DNA of 64,000 bases from Leptospiraceae bacterium (GCA_016708435.1 JADJFV010000038.1:62001-126000), one strand, 5' to 3'; counted from the stretch's first letter, positions 1 to 9,540 are shown. Notes: generated by a model not told the origin, from the sequence alone. Numbers and translations: made by a program.

Positions 1-2189
1 ATAGAATTGATTCCTGAATTAGAAAAACTGGCTCTGACTTTTTGCGTAGTATTGTTATAGCCATTGTCGCGAAGGGGAAAGTATTTTACTTCCTGTAAAT
101 TCTTACCGTCTGCCTTCAAGCGAAGAGTTGTAATTTCATCGGATAAGGATAATTTGTCGCTTACAATGGAGCGTGCATTCGGAAAGCATTGAAAGTTAGA
201 TTTAGATAAAACTGTAAATACATCTAATCCCGAGACAGGAATATAAAAACGAGAAAGCTTAGTGCCAAATTGTATTTCCAATTCTAGTGTTCCATCTCCT
301 TTGGTTCTTAATTCTACAAATTTTTCGTCTGTTAAGGAAACGGAATTTTTGTAACCACCTGCCCATAGAACTTCAGATAGTTCTCCGGATGCATCGGGCG
401 CATTCGTATTATTAGCCTCTCCAGGACTCATGGTATGCGATACGCGATAGACTGCTTGTAAGAGATTAGGCTTTTGCTCTCTGTGATGGTAGAATTTTTC
501 TCCACTCACATGCATCGAATAGACTTCTTTTGACATGGACTCCGAAAGAAAATTATCCTCAGCCTTTAAGCCTTTCCATAAAATCTTAGAGCTAGTCGAA
601 GTCTGGAGGGTAATCGTGTCTTGCCACTGGAGGAAATCTAGATTCCTTCGAACTAGATTGGGAACTCCTGTCATATGCCTGCCATCTGTGATGAGCCAGT
701 AGGAATTTGGCTTAACGATTTTACTTGCAATGGTAAATGGCACTTTTACAGATCCGATGAGTAATTCCATTATAGAAAGTTTACATTCATTAGCCCCTAG
801 GAAGCTTAGTTCAATGAATTTACCTGTTCTATCGAGACGATTTTCCGGTCTTAAACCGAATGCATTTAACTCAGTGAGTGTAAAGTCTTCAGGCTTACAA
901 TAATTTATGTTGCTCGCCGAGCCCGCGGGAGAGCTTGGATTATTCGGATTGTCAGGATTACTCGAATTAGCCTGACTGCCCGGAACAAATGTTCCGTCTA
1001 GTTCAAGACCCGGATCGCCACATAGGTTGGCATTGCGGATAATAGAGGATGTCCACTCGCAGGAAGTGTTTACTTTTTTGAGAGAAAATTCTTCTTCTGC
1101 CCAATTGAAATTTACATTCTCCGGCAAATCCCAGGAATCCGTAAAATCGAATGCACTGAGTTCTAACTTAGAAGAGCTTTTAATATCTTTCCAGTTTGCA
1201 TCTTTTAAAACAATTCCCTCTAGAGGAGAGCTTTCTTCGATGAAAAGTTTGACTGCACCCGGAAATAAAAAAGGCGAGTTTGTATCCAGGTTGATTTTTT
1301 TTCCGCCAATCGAAAGGCTAAGCATACTAATACAGCTTGGGTTGTCTTTGGAGCCCGCCCATTCGATGAACCGTTTTGTTGAGCCAGAGGCATATCCCAT
1401 TGTCTCTGTGATTTGTAATTTTTCTCTGCTACAACTCGCTTCCCATGTATCGTTGATGCTTTGGATTTTAGAAAAATTAGATTGGTAAGCAGAAATGAAT
1501 TCCGGGAATTTGGTAAATTCTAGAACTAAATAATGAAACTGGGAGCGTGGAATGGATGAATCGAGCGGAGGAAAAATGAGTTTATGCGCTCCGCCAATTG
1601 TGTAAATGGAGAAGTAAGGAAGAGAAAAGCTAGTTTCAATCCGATGGTCTTTGTCGCCTGCCACAGATTTGTAATTTTCAAAGCTCAAATCCATTCGCTT
1701 TTCGAGTGCGGTATGTAGGCGATTATCCCCCAAAAAGAACACCCGCGTGCCCGATGAGCTAATTTCATTTACAATCTCGGTGACACTTAAAAAGTAAAGA
1801 TGAGCCTGAGTTCCTTCATCGCTTAAGAATCCATCTGGACGAACCTTTGTCTCATCGAGTTCGCTTAATGTCTCGAGAGCAGAACGAAGTAAACTTTCAT
1901 TATCCGCAGTCTTCTCAATACAAAAGCCCATGCTAGGTCCAAATTCTTTAGACCGAAAGAAGTCATCCTGTGAGCGTAGACAAATGGAATTATCCGTTAC
2001 CTTAAGAGAAGGTCCCCACGCCGGCGGCTGATTTGGATTTACCTCTGCATCGCTGCCAGCTCTTGCACCATAGCTAAAAAAGAAAGCCTCTGTATTTGGG
2101 CGGGTCGGAAATTCCCAAATCCTGGCTACCTTTTTGTGACGACAAGAGAAAATGAGTAAGAGTAGAAATAGAATTGTATATTTTTGCAT
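1..2189 (-). CDS. Large lipoprotein, lamin-tail-like domain (3' end outside window)
   Basis: An open frame of about 729 codons runs on the minus strand from an ATG at 2189 and leaves the window at position 1, so the C-terminus is missing. An AAGGAG ribosome site lies just upstream. The N-terminus is a short Lys-containing hydrophobic stretch ending in a lipobox (LIFSC), so the product should be lipidated and sit in the envelope. The body is Ser/Thr/Asn-rich. A linker rich in Asn, Pro and Ser (about residues 395-410) separates two halves. After it comes a segment with the spacing of lamin tail domains: an FIEL strand, conserved hydrophobic strands and an 'SYWLITDG' strand. This domain call is from pattern memory only. 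Function unknown. Confident as a gene, unsure about the domain. Confidence 0.8.
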   Translation of the reverse strand, partial: MQKYTILFLLLLIFSCRHKKVARIWEFPTRPNTEAFFFSYGARAGSDAEVNPNQPPAWGPSLKVTDNSICLRSQDDFFRSKEFGPSMGFCIEKTADNESLLRSALETLSELDETKVRPDGFLSDEGTQAHLYFLSVTEIVNEISSSGTRVFFLGDNRLHTALEKRMDLSFENYKSVAGDKDHRIETSFSLPYFSIYTIGGAHKLIFPPLDSSIPRSQFHYLVLEFTKFPEFISAYQSNFSKIQSINDTWEASCSREKLQITETMGYASGSTKRFIEWAGSKDNPSCISMLSLSIGGKKINLDTNSPFLFPGAVKLFIEESSPLEGIVLKDANWKDIKSSSKLELSAFDFTDSWDLPENVNFNWAEEEFSLKKVNTSCEWTSSIIRNANLCGDPGLELDGTFVPGSQANSSNPDNPNNPSSPAGSASNINYCKPEDFTLTELNAFGLRPENRLDRTGKFIELSFLGANECKLSIMELLIGSVKVPFTIASKIVKPNSYWLITDGRHMTGVPNLVRRNLDFLQWQDTITLQTSTSSKILWKGLKAEDNFLSESMSKEVYSMHVSGEKFYHHREQKPNLLQAVYRVSHTMSPGEANNTNAPDASGELSEVLWAGGYKNSVSLTDEKFVELRTKGDGTLELEIQFGTKLSRFYIPVSGLDVFTVLSKSNFQCFPNARSIVSDKLSLSDEITTLRLKADGKNLQEVKYFPLRDNGYNNTTQKVRASFSNSGINS

Positions 2190-2320
2190 AAGTTTCTCCT
2201 TACCTGAACTAGGTCAAGTAAGTGAAACTATGTGCAAAAAAAGTTTATAGAGTTACGCAGTTCGGCGGAAAAATAAAATCCCCTGATGTTTTAGATGTTG
2301 TTTAATTCTTTCTATGTATT

Positions 2321-2337
2321 CCCCTTTGCGAAAGGGG
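2321..2337. terminator. Short hairpin after the 2343-2975 gene
   Basis: A perfect 7-bp stem (CCCCTTT / AAAGGGG) with a GCG loop lies 5 bp past the minus-strand stop codon at 2343. There is no clear U-run on the minus strand, so it may be a weak terminator or an mRNA-stabilising stem. The rest of 2190-2342 shows nothing else. Confidence 0.4.
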
Positions 2338-2342
2338 ATGTT

Positions 2343-2975
2343 TTACTTCTTCACTTCCTTCTTCAACTCTTCTTTAATTTGGTCGCGGTTGGATTTGTTA
2401 ATGAGAACAACGTTGTATGTAATGAGATACTTTGTAACTGTAGGCTCTTCTGTGCTTTTGTGTTCGAGAGTCCAGCGGGTGGCGTCGTTGGAGATAATCT
2501 TGAGTAGCTGCTGGATGCGAGTAGAGCGATCTGTGTTAATGGTTTCCATTTTGCCGGTCTTGGCGTTGAGTTTAACGGAGATTATCCCGTCATCGACGAA
2601 ATCTTTTTTATTGTATTTGAGTAATTCTTCCATGATGATGGAATCTCCACCCGGGTCTGGTTTGCGCTTAATGAATTCAGATTTGCGAATTTGGCGAACC
2701 TGGTAGGATTCACTTGAGAGCACTACACGAAATACTTCGTCCGAGTTTTTGGAATCCTTTTGGAATAGTTCCGGGTCGCGAGATGTAATCTGAACCTCTT
2801 TGCCATTCTCATCGAGGATAATCTCTTTTTGCCCCGCCGGATAAAAAGTCTTTTGGTCTTTAGTGTCTTTTACTTCTTCCTTCGCTGAGCTACAAGAAAT
2901 AAAACTAAAGAGTAGAATTAAGAATGAAATGTTTGTAAATGTCTTTGTCTTTTGATTTGAAATAAAACTTTGCAT
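2343..2975 (-). CDS. Hypothetical lipoprotein
   Basis: The 210-residue product starts with a signal sequence ending in the lipobox FISC followed by Ser-Ser, so it is very likely a lipid-anchored envelope protein. The mature part is charged and lacks membrane segments. Its second half ('IISVKLNAKTGKMETINTD', then 'ATRWTLEHKST') reads as alternating beta strands. No family is recognised. A GGA ribosome site precedes the ATG. It is transcribed in the same direction as the lipoprotein at 1-2189, with about 150 bp between them, but a hairpin follows it. Function unknown. Confidence 0.8.
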   Translation of the reverse strand: MQSFISNQKTKTFTNISFLILLFSFISCSSAKEEVKDTKDQKTFYPAGQKEIILDENGKEVQITSRDPELFQKDSKNSDEVFRVVLSSESYQVRQIRKSEFIKRKPDPGGDSIIMEELLKYNKKDFVDDGIISVKLNAKTGKMETINTDRSTRIQQLLKIISNDATRWTLEHKSTEEPTVTKYLITYNVVLINKSNRDQIKEELKKEVKK

Positions 2976-3053
2976 CTGAGATTCCTTTTTTAAAGAAATC
3001 TTTTCGAAAAAGCGATTTCACGTCAAGTCAAAAGCGGGGAAATATTTGCCACA

Positions 3054-4815
3054 TTAGGAAATGCTTATGCTCATTAGAGATAAATCATCAATGAGAGTTC
3101 CTTTTTCTTCTAGAAGCATTTCTATTTTTTTAAGGTTTCCTTCACTTTTTTCAATAAGTTCTAAAATTGCTGTTTCATCTTCATTGATAGATCGACCTTC
3201 GCTATTAGAGCTTAGTTCGATATCATCTTTTCCGTCACTTCCAATAATCAGGATATCATTTGACTGTAGAAATTTTCGTTCAATCGGAATTGAATTAACC
3301 GAAATAAGTCCCAGTTTAGGATTTTGATTGTTCAGTTCTAAAAAACTTGCTTTGTTATCTCTAAAAAGAACTACCTGTGGATGCTCAAAATTACTGAAAA
3401 GCAAATCACGATTAGTCTCACCTATCAAACCAAAAAAAGCTGATACAATCATAGAACCATCAAATGTTAGAAATATATTATTTAATTCTAAAACTGTAAA
3501 TTGAAGCCATTCTTCTGCGGATAAGTTGGATATGCCTTTGTTCTTAGCTTGCCAGAGAATATTTAAAATGGCTGTTCCAATGACTATCGCTCCACTTGCC
3601 CCTTGCATAGATTTTCCCATTGCGTCTGCATTTAGGAAAAATACATAGCGATTTTCGGCATTCTGAAAACTAAGAGTTTCTGTTATGCAAAAATCTCCAC
3701 CAATCTGTCCGGACGATTTTCTAAAATGAAATTGTTTTTTTGTTTCACAATAAAATCTGTTTGAATAAGACTAGAAGAATTATTATTTCCAATGAGTGGA
3801 TTTAAAACTAGAGATGTTAAAAAATAATCTCCATCTTGAAATTCTTTTAACTTAGTAATTTGATTTAGCGATTCCCTTATTTCTTTTGTTTGTTCTTCTA
3901 CTTTTAATTCGAGGTTTTCATTGATTTGTTTAATTTCATCTTCTGCTTTTTTACGAATCTGTGCTTCAATAGCTCTCGAAATTAAATCTGCAAGAGAAGC
4001 CGAGAAATTTAATTCCTCTTGTGTCCAGTTTCTAAAATCACCAACGGTTTCATTGCAAATGACTCCGACCATTTTCCGTGAAGACGAATCGGAGCGTCTA
4101 ACATCGATTTGATGTTCAGTGGCGTTAAATATACTTTACTAAATTCATGCGTGCTCGGGTCAGTATGCGCGTTATCCGCACCGAGAACTCTTTCTTCGGA
4201 AAGATATTTAAAATAAGCAGGAAAAACATTCGCAAAAAGTTCAGCTCCACTGGAATGAAGAGTTTGCGTTTTCTGAAATAAATCCATTGAGAGTATCGAT
4301 TGATTATCCTCGGTATAAAACCATACACTTGATCTTTCGCATCCTAGAGCTTCTGTTGCTGCTTCTGTTATTTCTTTTACGGAAGCTTCTAAATCTCCAC
4401 TGTCAATGGTTTCACTTTTGGTTAATTTGAGTAAGACTTCATTTTGCTTTTTTAAAGTTTCTGTTTTTGAAATGCTCGTGATTGGTTTATGCTTTCTTAT
4501 TTGCGAGTAATAGTAAGTTTCCCCTTCGTAAGACACCTGGCTTGTCATTACATCAAGCTTAATAGTCTCTTTGTTTTCAGAGAAAAATTCTTTTGTGTAA
4601 GTTCTAAATTTTTTATTAGAGTTTTGCAGGGACTTAAGTATATTTAATTCATTCTGGTTTGATTCTTCACTTGCGCAATCGTTTAAACTGGACGGAAATG
4701 TTTTATAATTTAACAAACCAAGCAGGGATTGATTTGTATACTTTATTAATCCAGCCTGTGACCAGACTAAAATTCCAATTGGATTTTGAGAAATTAACTC
4801 TTTAAAAATTTCCAT
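3054..4815 (-). pseudogene. PAS-GAF-SpoIIE-type PP2C phosphatase, two frameshifts
   Basis: Three consecutive minus-strand frames (to 4815, 3683-4072 and 3054-3620 plus upstream codons) join into one protein. A PAS-like domain starts at 'MEIFKELISQNPIGILVW'. A GAF domain follows, ending in the phosphatase-typical 'DFRNWTQEELNFSASLAD', then a coiled coil. The SpoIIE/PP2C phosphatase has IGGDFC, NADAMGKSMQGA, ILIIGSDG and DDLSLMSI, which carry the metal-binding aspartates. Family members dephosphorylate anti-sigma-factor antagonists or similar partners. The first shift lies at about 4068-4073, where adding one A to an A4 run joins HGK to MVGVICNE. The second lies at about 3735-3741, where adding one A to an A7 run joins KQKK to IGGDFC. 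A longer frame begins at 4887, but 4815 fits the PAS start better. It may be intact in the living genome. Confidence 0.75.
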
Positions 4816-4967
4816 AACGTTATCCGCCCTGGCTATGCAAAATGTTAGAATAGATTTTACATAATTAAATTTTGGAAATCTAGTCAATAAGAATTAACTT
4901 GAAATAAAACTTTGAATGTCGATATACTCAAGACAGAGTGGTTTTCGGATAAATAGTTTTGCTAATT

Positions 4968-5134
4968 CTGTCACCTCGAACATACGAAGGTGAAGGGCGC
5001 AACTAAGCGCAGGGAGGAAAAATTGTGAGAGGTCTATTTAGCTTAATACTATCGTTCTATTGCTAGATAGATTTCTCCATCCACCCACTTGCTTAGTCGC
5101 AAATCCAACCGCCAAGCGATGTTCGAAATGACAG
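4968..5134. repeat. Dispersed palindromic repeat, copy A
   Basis: Outer arms CTGTCACCTCGAAC and GTTCGAAATGACAG enclose inner arms GTGAGAGGTCTATT and GATAGATTTCTCC. The same architecture recurs at 6706, 27310 and 53494. It fills most of the 399-bp gap 4816-5214, in which no gene is seen. Confidence 0.75.
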
Positions 5135-5214
5135 AAGACCGAAAACCATTCTGACTTTAGTATGTTTAGCTTTGTATATTCTTCCCTTTCTATTTTATAA
5201 ATAAATTTAAAATC

Positions 5215-6654
5215 TTATCGGTGATTATCCACTTCTCTATACGGCTCATTCGGATACTTATAATTAACCGATGATTTGAAATATTCAATCGGGGTTTCAC
5301 CTATTTTGCCGTAGACACCTTCTGTTTTAAAATATCTAGAGTGGAGGATTAATTCGTATTGATAGTTGTGAACGGATACTAGCAAGGCAGAAAGAAATAA
5401 GCCAACGCCTGCTAGAGTGCGAATCGGGGCTAATACAAAGTAGTCTTTTGCTTTCTCGGCAAGGAAATTCCAGAAGAGAGCAAAGAAGACTGTAAAGAGT
5501 AAGGCAGGTATAATCCAGAATTCAAAATAATGGGGCTCGATGTCTACTCCGATGAATAGAAAAAATAAAAAGTGAAGGCTAAGAATAAAAAAATTTCTTC
5601 CGTAAAAACGGGTAAGCTTAAAGAAAAAAAAGATTAGAATCAACAGAAAAACTAAGATGAAAATGGGAAGCAAAGTATGAGTAACCTCGACGGGATTCGT
5701 GAAGGAAGTCAATTGGAATTGAAAATCCGTAAAAGCATTATACTGAATCCCGTCCGTTCTCGCAAAGAATGCATCCGTGAAACCGCGCATAGAGTATTCC
5801 GGTATATACTTAGTAATCGCTCGACCATAAGGCGATCCAACCAAATAACCAAAGATCCAATTTTGAAAACTATAAAGAGCTTCGTTGTATTCTAATTGCC
5901 AGACAACACGACCACCCCAGAGATAACACCAAGCGGTCGGAATAAAACAAAATAAAAATAGAAATAAAAGGGAGACATATCTTTTTACGAGGCTAACTTC
6001 TATTTGACTGTTATCCTGTTTGACTCTTTCAAACGCAGTCGGAATTTTCAATTGAAAAATAGAATCGGGTAAGAGTAACCCTATAAACAACGCGATGCAA
6101 GAGCCAACCATGTATTCATGAAACATTACACCGGCAAATAGCACTAAGCCGGCAAGGCAGGATACATAGATAGAATACCGTGAGTGATAAACGGCAAGTC
6201 CAGCAAGAAGCATTACAAAAAGCCAACTAGCAGGATAAATTCCTGTGTCGTTCTTTGCGGCATACGATAAGTAGCCGTGCTGAAAACCAATTGCAATGGA
6301 AGCAATCAAAGCAACTAAATACTTTCGTGTGAGTAAATACAGATATAGAAAGCAAGCTGAAATCCCAATCGAAGCAAAGAGTAGGGATCGTATTCGCAAA
6401 TGAAACATTAGATTTGTGCCGAGGTAATCGGGGAAGTGCTGTGTAAGAAATCTATGAAAGTAAAATCCAGTTGGCTCAAAATGAAGATGGTGAGGGTTTA
6501 CGAACTGTTTGCCTACAAAGAAAGACCGGATATTATTTGTGTAAACAATCTGATCGTGGTCTAGTTGTCTTTGGAGATTTGAGAATAGAAGTAGGAAATA
6601 GACTATTCCTAAAGTAATTGCAAATACGATTGCGTAGAAAGTTTTAGTTTTCAT
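5215..6654 (-). CDS. Polytopic membrane protein, GT-C glycosyltransferase-like
   Basis: The 479-residue protein has roughly ten to eleven hydrophobic helices. The first is residues 7-27, followed by a large loop containing acidic 'LDHDQ' and the motif 'PHHLHFEPTGFYFHR'. GT-C glycosyltransferases, which use lipid-phosphate sugar donors at the membrane, carry acidic residues in the same first extracytoplasmic loop. The helix layout and the soluble C-terminus fit that fold. This is an inference from topology and not a family match. It could equally be another multi-pass envelope protein. It stands alone between two dispersed repeats. Confidence 0.6.
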   Translation of the reverse strand: MKTKTFYAIVFAITLGIVYFLLLFSNLQRQLDHDQIVYTNNIRSFFVGKQFVNPHHLHFEPTGFYFHRFLTQHFPDYLGTNLMFHLRIRSLLFASIGISACFLYLYLLTRKYLVALIASIAIGFQHGYLSYAAKNDTGIYPASWLFVMLLAGLAVYHSRYSIYVSCLAGLVLFAGVMFHEYMVGSCIALFIGLLLPDSIFQLKIPTAFERVKQDNSQIEVSLVKRYVSLLFLFLFCFIPTAWCYLWGGRVVWQLEYNEALYSFQNWIFGYLVGSPYGRAITKYIPEYSMRGFTDAFFARTDGIQYNAFTDFQFQLTSFTNPVEVTHTLLPIFILVFLLILIFFFFKLTRFYGRNFFILSLHFLFFLFIGVDIEPHYFEFWIIPALLFTVFFALFWNFLAEKAKDYFVLAPIRTLAGVGLFLSALLVSVHNYQYELILHSRYFKTEGVYGKIGETPIEYFKSSVNYKYPNEPYREVDNHR

Positions 6655-6705
6655 TGATAACTATCATACTGTTGTCATTTAATGACGATAACTTAAAAAT
6701 TACGA

Positions 6706-6838
6706 CTGTCATTTCGAACATCCCTTGGTGGTTTGATTTGTGGAAAAGAAAATGGGTGATGTGAGAAATCTATTTAGCAATAAAACGATCGTATTAAGCA
6801 AGATAGACCTCTCACGATGAAGCAGTTCGAGGTGACTG
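6706..6838. repeat. Dispersed palindromic repeat, copy B
   Basis: Same element as copy A but in the opposite orientation: CTGTCATTTCGAAC at the left, GTTCGAGGTGACTG at the right, with inner arms GTGAGAAATCTATT and GATAGACCTCTCAC. Confidence 0.75.
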
Positions 6839-6857
6839 TAATTCCATGTCAAAGTCC

Positions 6858-7445
6858 TCATTTCTTATCAAAACTAATTATCTCATTTAAAGCAAGTCTT
6901 GCCTTGCTAATAGAACGAATCTTCCAGCTTTCGCCATTTCCAAGATGCAAAGTCAAAGTGCCAATTCCGAAGATGCGGGTAATCAGAGTATCCTCAAGCT
7001 CGTGCTGGACTTTTTTCTCTTTTAGAATATGAATCTTTCTTTTGAAAAGATTACTCTCTATAAAGATAATCGTTCGCTGACTTTTGGAAAGATACATACA
7101 AGAAAAAAAATATTCCAGTAAGATTATTTCAAGGCTAATCCAGTGAAACCCAATGAGGGCTATTAAAAAATACTGAGCAATTTGCGTAAAGAAATTAGGC
7201 TCTGGAACTTTTAAATTAAATATCTTAGGAAAATGAAAAAATAAAAATCCGTCACTGAGTAGACTTGCTAACTTAGGATAAAAGCTATACCCATAAACGG
7301 CTAATCCTGTTAAGCCGACCATTAGTAAAAATACAAAGAATCTATTCGAGCGGTAAACAGTTATTTCCCCTGATGCTAAGCCTGTCCACGATTGGAATCT
7401 CGCTTCTGTGTAGGCTTTGTATTTGGATTTTATTTTTTTAAACAT
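6858..7445 (-). CDS. Membrane protein with bacterial PH (bPH2-like) domain
   Basis: The 195-residue product has hydrophobic helices near residues 35-58 and 88-115, then a soluble C-terminal domain. That domain has the order typical of bacterial PH domains of the YdbS type: a beta strand 'IIFIESNLFKRKIHIL', a conserved 'ITRIFGIGTLTLHLGNGE', and a final helix 'ISKARLALNEI'. Such proteins are inner-membrane accessory factors, often of unknown role. No partner gene is adjacent. The assignment rests on motif pattern only. Confidence 0.65.
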   Translation of the reverse strand: MFKKIKSKYKAYTEARFQSWTGLASGEITVYRSNRFFVFLLMVGLTGLAVYGYSFYPKLASLLSDGFLFFHFPKIFNLKVPEPNFFTQIAQYFLIALIGFHWISLEIILLEYFFSCMYLSKSQRTIIFIESNLFKRKIHILKEKKVQHELEDTLITRIFGIGTLTLHLGNGESWKIRSISKARLALNEIISFDKK

Positions 7446-7543
7446 GTAAGTCCCATGTTTTCATTCTTGACTGCTTATAAAAAATGTAAATCAAAATATG
7501 TGTGTAGGATTGGTTAAATGCATTGTAATAGATACATCTAGTA

Positions 7544-7640
7544 GCAGTCCATGTTGCAGTTCATATAGCAGTTTAACTTTCGGTATAAAAATTTCTGGGT
7601 ATAGGGAAACTGCAAGATGAACTGCAACTTGAACTGCAAC
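7544..7640. repeat. 12-mer-based inverted repeat (GCAGTTCAT family), copy 1
   Basis: The left arm carries three spaced copies of GCAGTTC-like units and the right arm carries the complementary AACTGCAA units, about 33 nt each, separated by about 30 nt. A second copy lies at 62778-62874. It sits in the 279-bp gap before arsR. Confidence 0.65.
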
Positions 7641-7689
7641 ATCGTGCAAGGTTAGGGTAATTTTATATCATGGATATTTAATTTAAGCC

Positions 7690-7719
7690 TTGACTTGGAA
7701 TATCGCATATTTACGATAT
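7690..7719 (+). promoter_or_regulatory. Promoter element and probable ArsR operator
   Basis: A TTGACT -35-like box (7690-7695) is followed by a perfect inverted repeat, ATATCG, 8 nt, CGATAT (7700-7719), ending 5 bp before the arsR ATG. ArsR repressors bind such AT-rich dyads over the promoter and release with arsenite. The -10 box is not clear, and no good ribosome site precedes the ATG. Confidence 0.6.
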
Positions 7720-7724
7720 ACACT

Positions 7725-8072
7725 ATGGCTCTTAACAAGAAGAATGAATTCGATAAAGATATGATAAAATTGTCGGAGTTTGCGAAAGCGCTTTCGCATC
7801 CTGCAAGAATCGCAATTTTACAAACGATAGCAGAAAAAAAAGAATGTATCTGCGGGGAAATTGTAGAAGTAATTCCACTCGCTCAATCAACGGTGTCTCA
7901 ACATTTAAAAGACCTAAAGGACGTAGGATTTATTCAAGGTGATATAGATGGTGCAAAGTCTTGCTACTGTATTAATTGGAAAAAGCTAGATGAGTTTTAC
8001 AATTCTATCAATCAAGTTTATAAAAGTTTAAATAAGTATAAGAAGAATTCAAAGTTAGATTGCAAGAATTAA
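7725..8072 (+). CDS. arsR: ArsR-family arsenite-responsive repressor
   Basis: This is a 115-residue winged-helix protein. The start is ATG 7725; an upstream TTG at 7695 would lie inside the operator. 'ALSHPARIAILQTI' and 'LAQSTVSQHLKDLKDVGFI' form the recognition region. The Cys-Ile-Cys at residues 41-43 ('ECICGE') occupies the place of the classic ELCVCDL arsenite-binding site, so induction by As(III) is expected. A second Cys-Tyr-Cys (80-82) is unusual and may add a ligand. It is the first gene of the arsenic island, 10 bp before arsC, and it likely represses its own operon. Confidence 0.92.
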   Translation: MALNKKNEFDKDMIKLSEFAKALSHPARIAILQTIAEKKECICGEIVEVIPLAQSTVSQHLKDLKDVGFIQGDIDGAKSCYCINWKKLDEFYNSINQVYKSLNKYKKNSKLDCKN

Positions 8073-8082
8073 GGAGTTTAAC

Positions 8083-8496
8083 ATGAAAAAAATTTTAGTT
8101 TTATGCACAGGAAATAGTTGCAGAAGTCAAATGGCAGAAGGCTTTCTACGATACTTCGCAAATGGAAAAGCAGAAATTTATAGTGCTGGAATTGAAACTC
8201 ACGGAGTAAATCCCAATGCAATATTGTATATGAAAGAAGCCGGAATTGATATTTCCAAACATACTTCCAATCATGTGAACGAATATGAGAAAGTTCAATT
8301 TGATTTTATCATTACTGTTTGCGATCATGCAAAAGAAAACTGTCCCTACATTCCTTCGAACGCAAAAAGATTTCATCACAATTTTTCAGATCCATCTAAG
8401 GTAAAGGGAAGTGAAGAAGAAATTGCAAATGCTTTTCGAAAAACGCGGGATGAAGTAAAAGAATACAGTAAAAAATTTATAGAGGAAAATTTATAA
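8083..8496 (+). CDS. arsC: Arsenate reductase, thioredoxin-coupled (LMW-PTP fold)
   Basis: At 137 residues this matches the low-molecular-weight phosphatase type of ArsC, which reduces arsenate to arsenite in the cytoplasm. The P-loop CTGNSCR (Cys8-Arg14) binds arsenate. Cys80 and Cys87 match the redox relay pair seen at 82 and 89 in the staphylococcal enzyme, so regeneration by thioredoxin is expected. An AAGGAG site precedes the ATG. It sits between arsR and the efflux gene, with 1 bp to the latter. A thioredoxin-reductase fusion downstream could supply electrons. Confidence 0.93.
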   Translation: MKKILVLCTGNSCRSQMAEGFLRYFANGKAEIYSAGIETHGVNPNAILYMKEAGIDISKHTSNHVNEYEKVQFDFIITVCDHAKENCPYIPSNAKRFHHNFSDPSKVKGSEEEIANAFRKTRDEVKEYSKKFIEENL

Positions 8497-8497
8497 A

Positions 8498-9539
8498 ATG
8501 AAATCCGATAAACAACTTTCCTTTTTAGATCGTTACTTAACTCTATGGATTTTTTTGGCAATGTTTTTAGGCGTAGGCATTGGACATTTTTTTCCTGAAA
8601 CTCCGACTCTATTAAATCAATTTCAAAGTGGCTCTACAAATTTACTCATTGCATTTGGTTTAATACTCATGATGTATCCTCCTCTTGCAAAAGTAAAGTA
8701 TGAAGAAATGGGAAATGTATTCAAGAACACTAAAATACTTGCCTTGTCTCTGCTACAAAACTGGATTATTGGTCCTGTATTAATGTTTGCTCTTGCTGTA
8801 ATTTTTTTACCCGATAAACCAGAATACATGATTGGACTCATTATGATTGGAATCGCAAGATGTATTGCAATGGTAATCGTTTGGAACGATCTGGCTAAAG
8901 GGGATAACGAGTATGTTGCGGGGCTTGTTGCCTTCAATAGTATTTTTCAAGTTCTATTCTATAGTGTTTATGCTTATATTTTTGTTACCTATTTACCTAC
9001 CCTATTTGGTATTAAAGGAGTAGAGGTTAATATCAGTATTGCGCAAATTGCAGAAAGTGTATTTATCTATTTAGGAATTCCATTTATCGCAGGAATGATT
9101 ACAAGGTTTGTTCTTGTTAAACTAAAAGGAAAAGAATGGTATCAATCCAAATTCATTCCTAAAATCAGTCCAATTACGCTCGTCGCTCTTCTCTTCACAA
9201 TCGTAATTATGTTTAGCTACAAAGGAAATTTGATTGTTGCAAATTCCATTTGATGTAATTAGAATTGCGATTCCGCTTCTCTTTTATTTTAGTATCATGT
9301 TTTTTAGCGCTTTTTATTTAGCGAAAAAAGCAGGCACAGATTATCCCAAATGTGTATCTCTTGCCTTCACTGCTGCCGGAAACAATTTCGAATTAGGAAT
9401 TGCAGTCGCTATTGGAGTATTTGGGATTAACTCAGGAGTAGCCTTTGCTGCGGTTATTGGACCTCTCATTGAAGTTCCAGCCCTGATTCTATTAGTCAAT
9501 TTTGCATTGAGTCAAAAGAGTAAGTTTAAGGAGAATTAA
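8498..9539 (+). pseudogene. acr3: ACR3-type arsenite efflux permease, frameshifted
   Basis: Two overlapping frames (8498-9253 and the frame ending at 9539) together make a full ten-helix ACR3 permease of about 346 residues. The first part carries the family hallmark 'GIARCIAMVIVWND' with the transport cysteine. The second carries 'FTAAGNNFELGIAVAIGVFGI' and 'VIGPLIEVPALILLVN'. The switch lies near 9236-9245. Removing one base gives '...LIVQIPFDVIRIAIPL', as in intact relatives; adding two A bases would also restore the frame. ACR3 exports arsenite made by ArsC. Its place in a complete operon suggests a functional gene with a sequencing error, but a true mutation cannot be excluded, and the ArsP-like permease downstream might compensate. 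Confidence 0.85.
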
Positions 9540-9540
9540 A

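Noticed and set aside
1027..1488. 153-codon plus-strand frame
   Set aside because: It lies wholly inside the minus-strand lipoprotein frame, has no ribosome site and no domain pattern.
3683..4075. Programmed frameshifting in the phosphatase gene
   Set aside because: Two separate shifts at plain A-runs without slippery heptamers plus stimulators; the same pattern in unrelated genes points to sequence errors.
7695..7724. TTG start for arsR
   Set aside because: It would put the first ten codons inside the operator dyad, and the ATG at 7725 matches the usual family start.
9251..9253. TGA in acr3 read as selenocysteine
   Set aside because: The downstream homologous sequence is in another frame, so read-through of TGA would not restore the protein.
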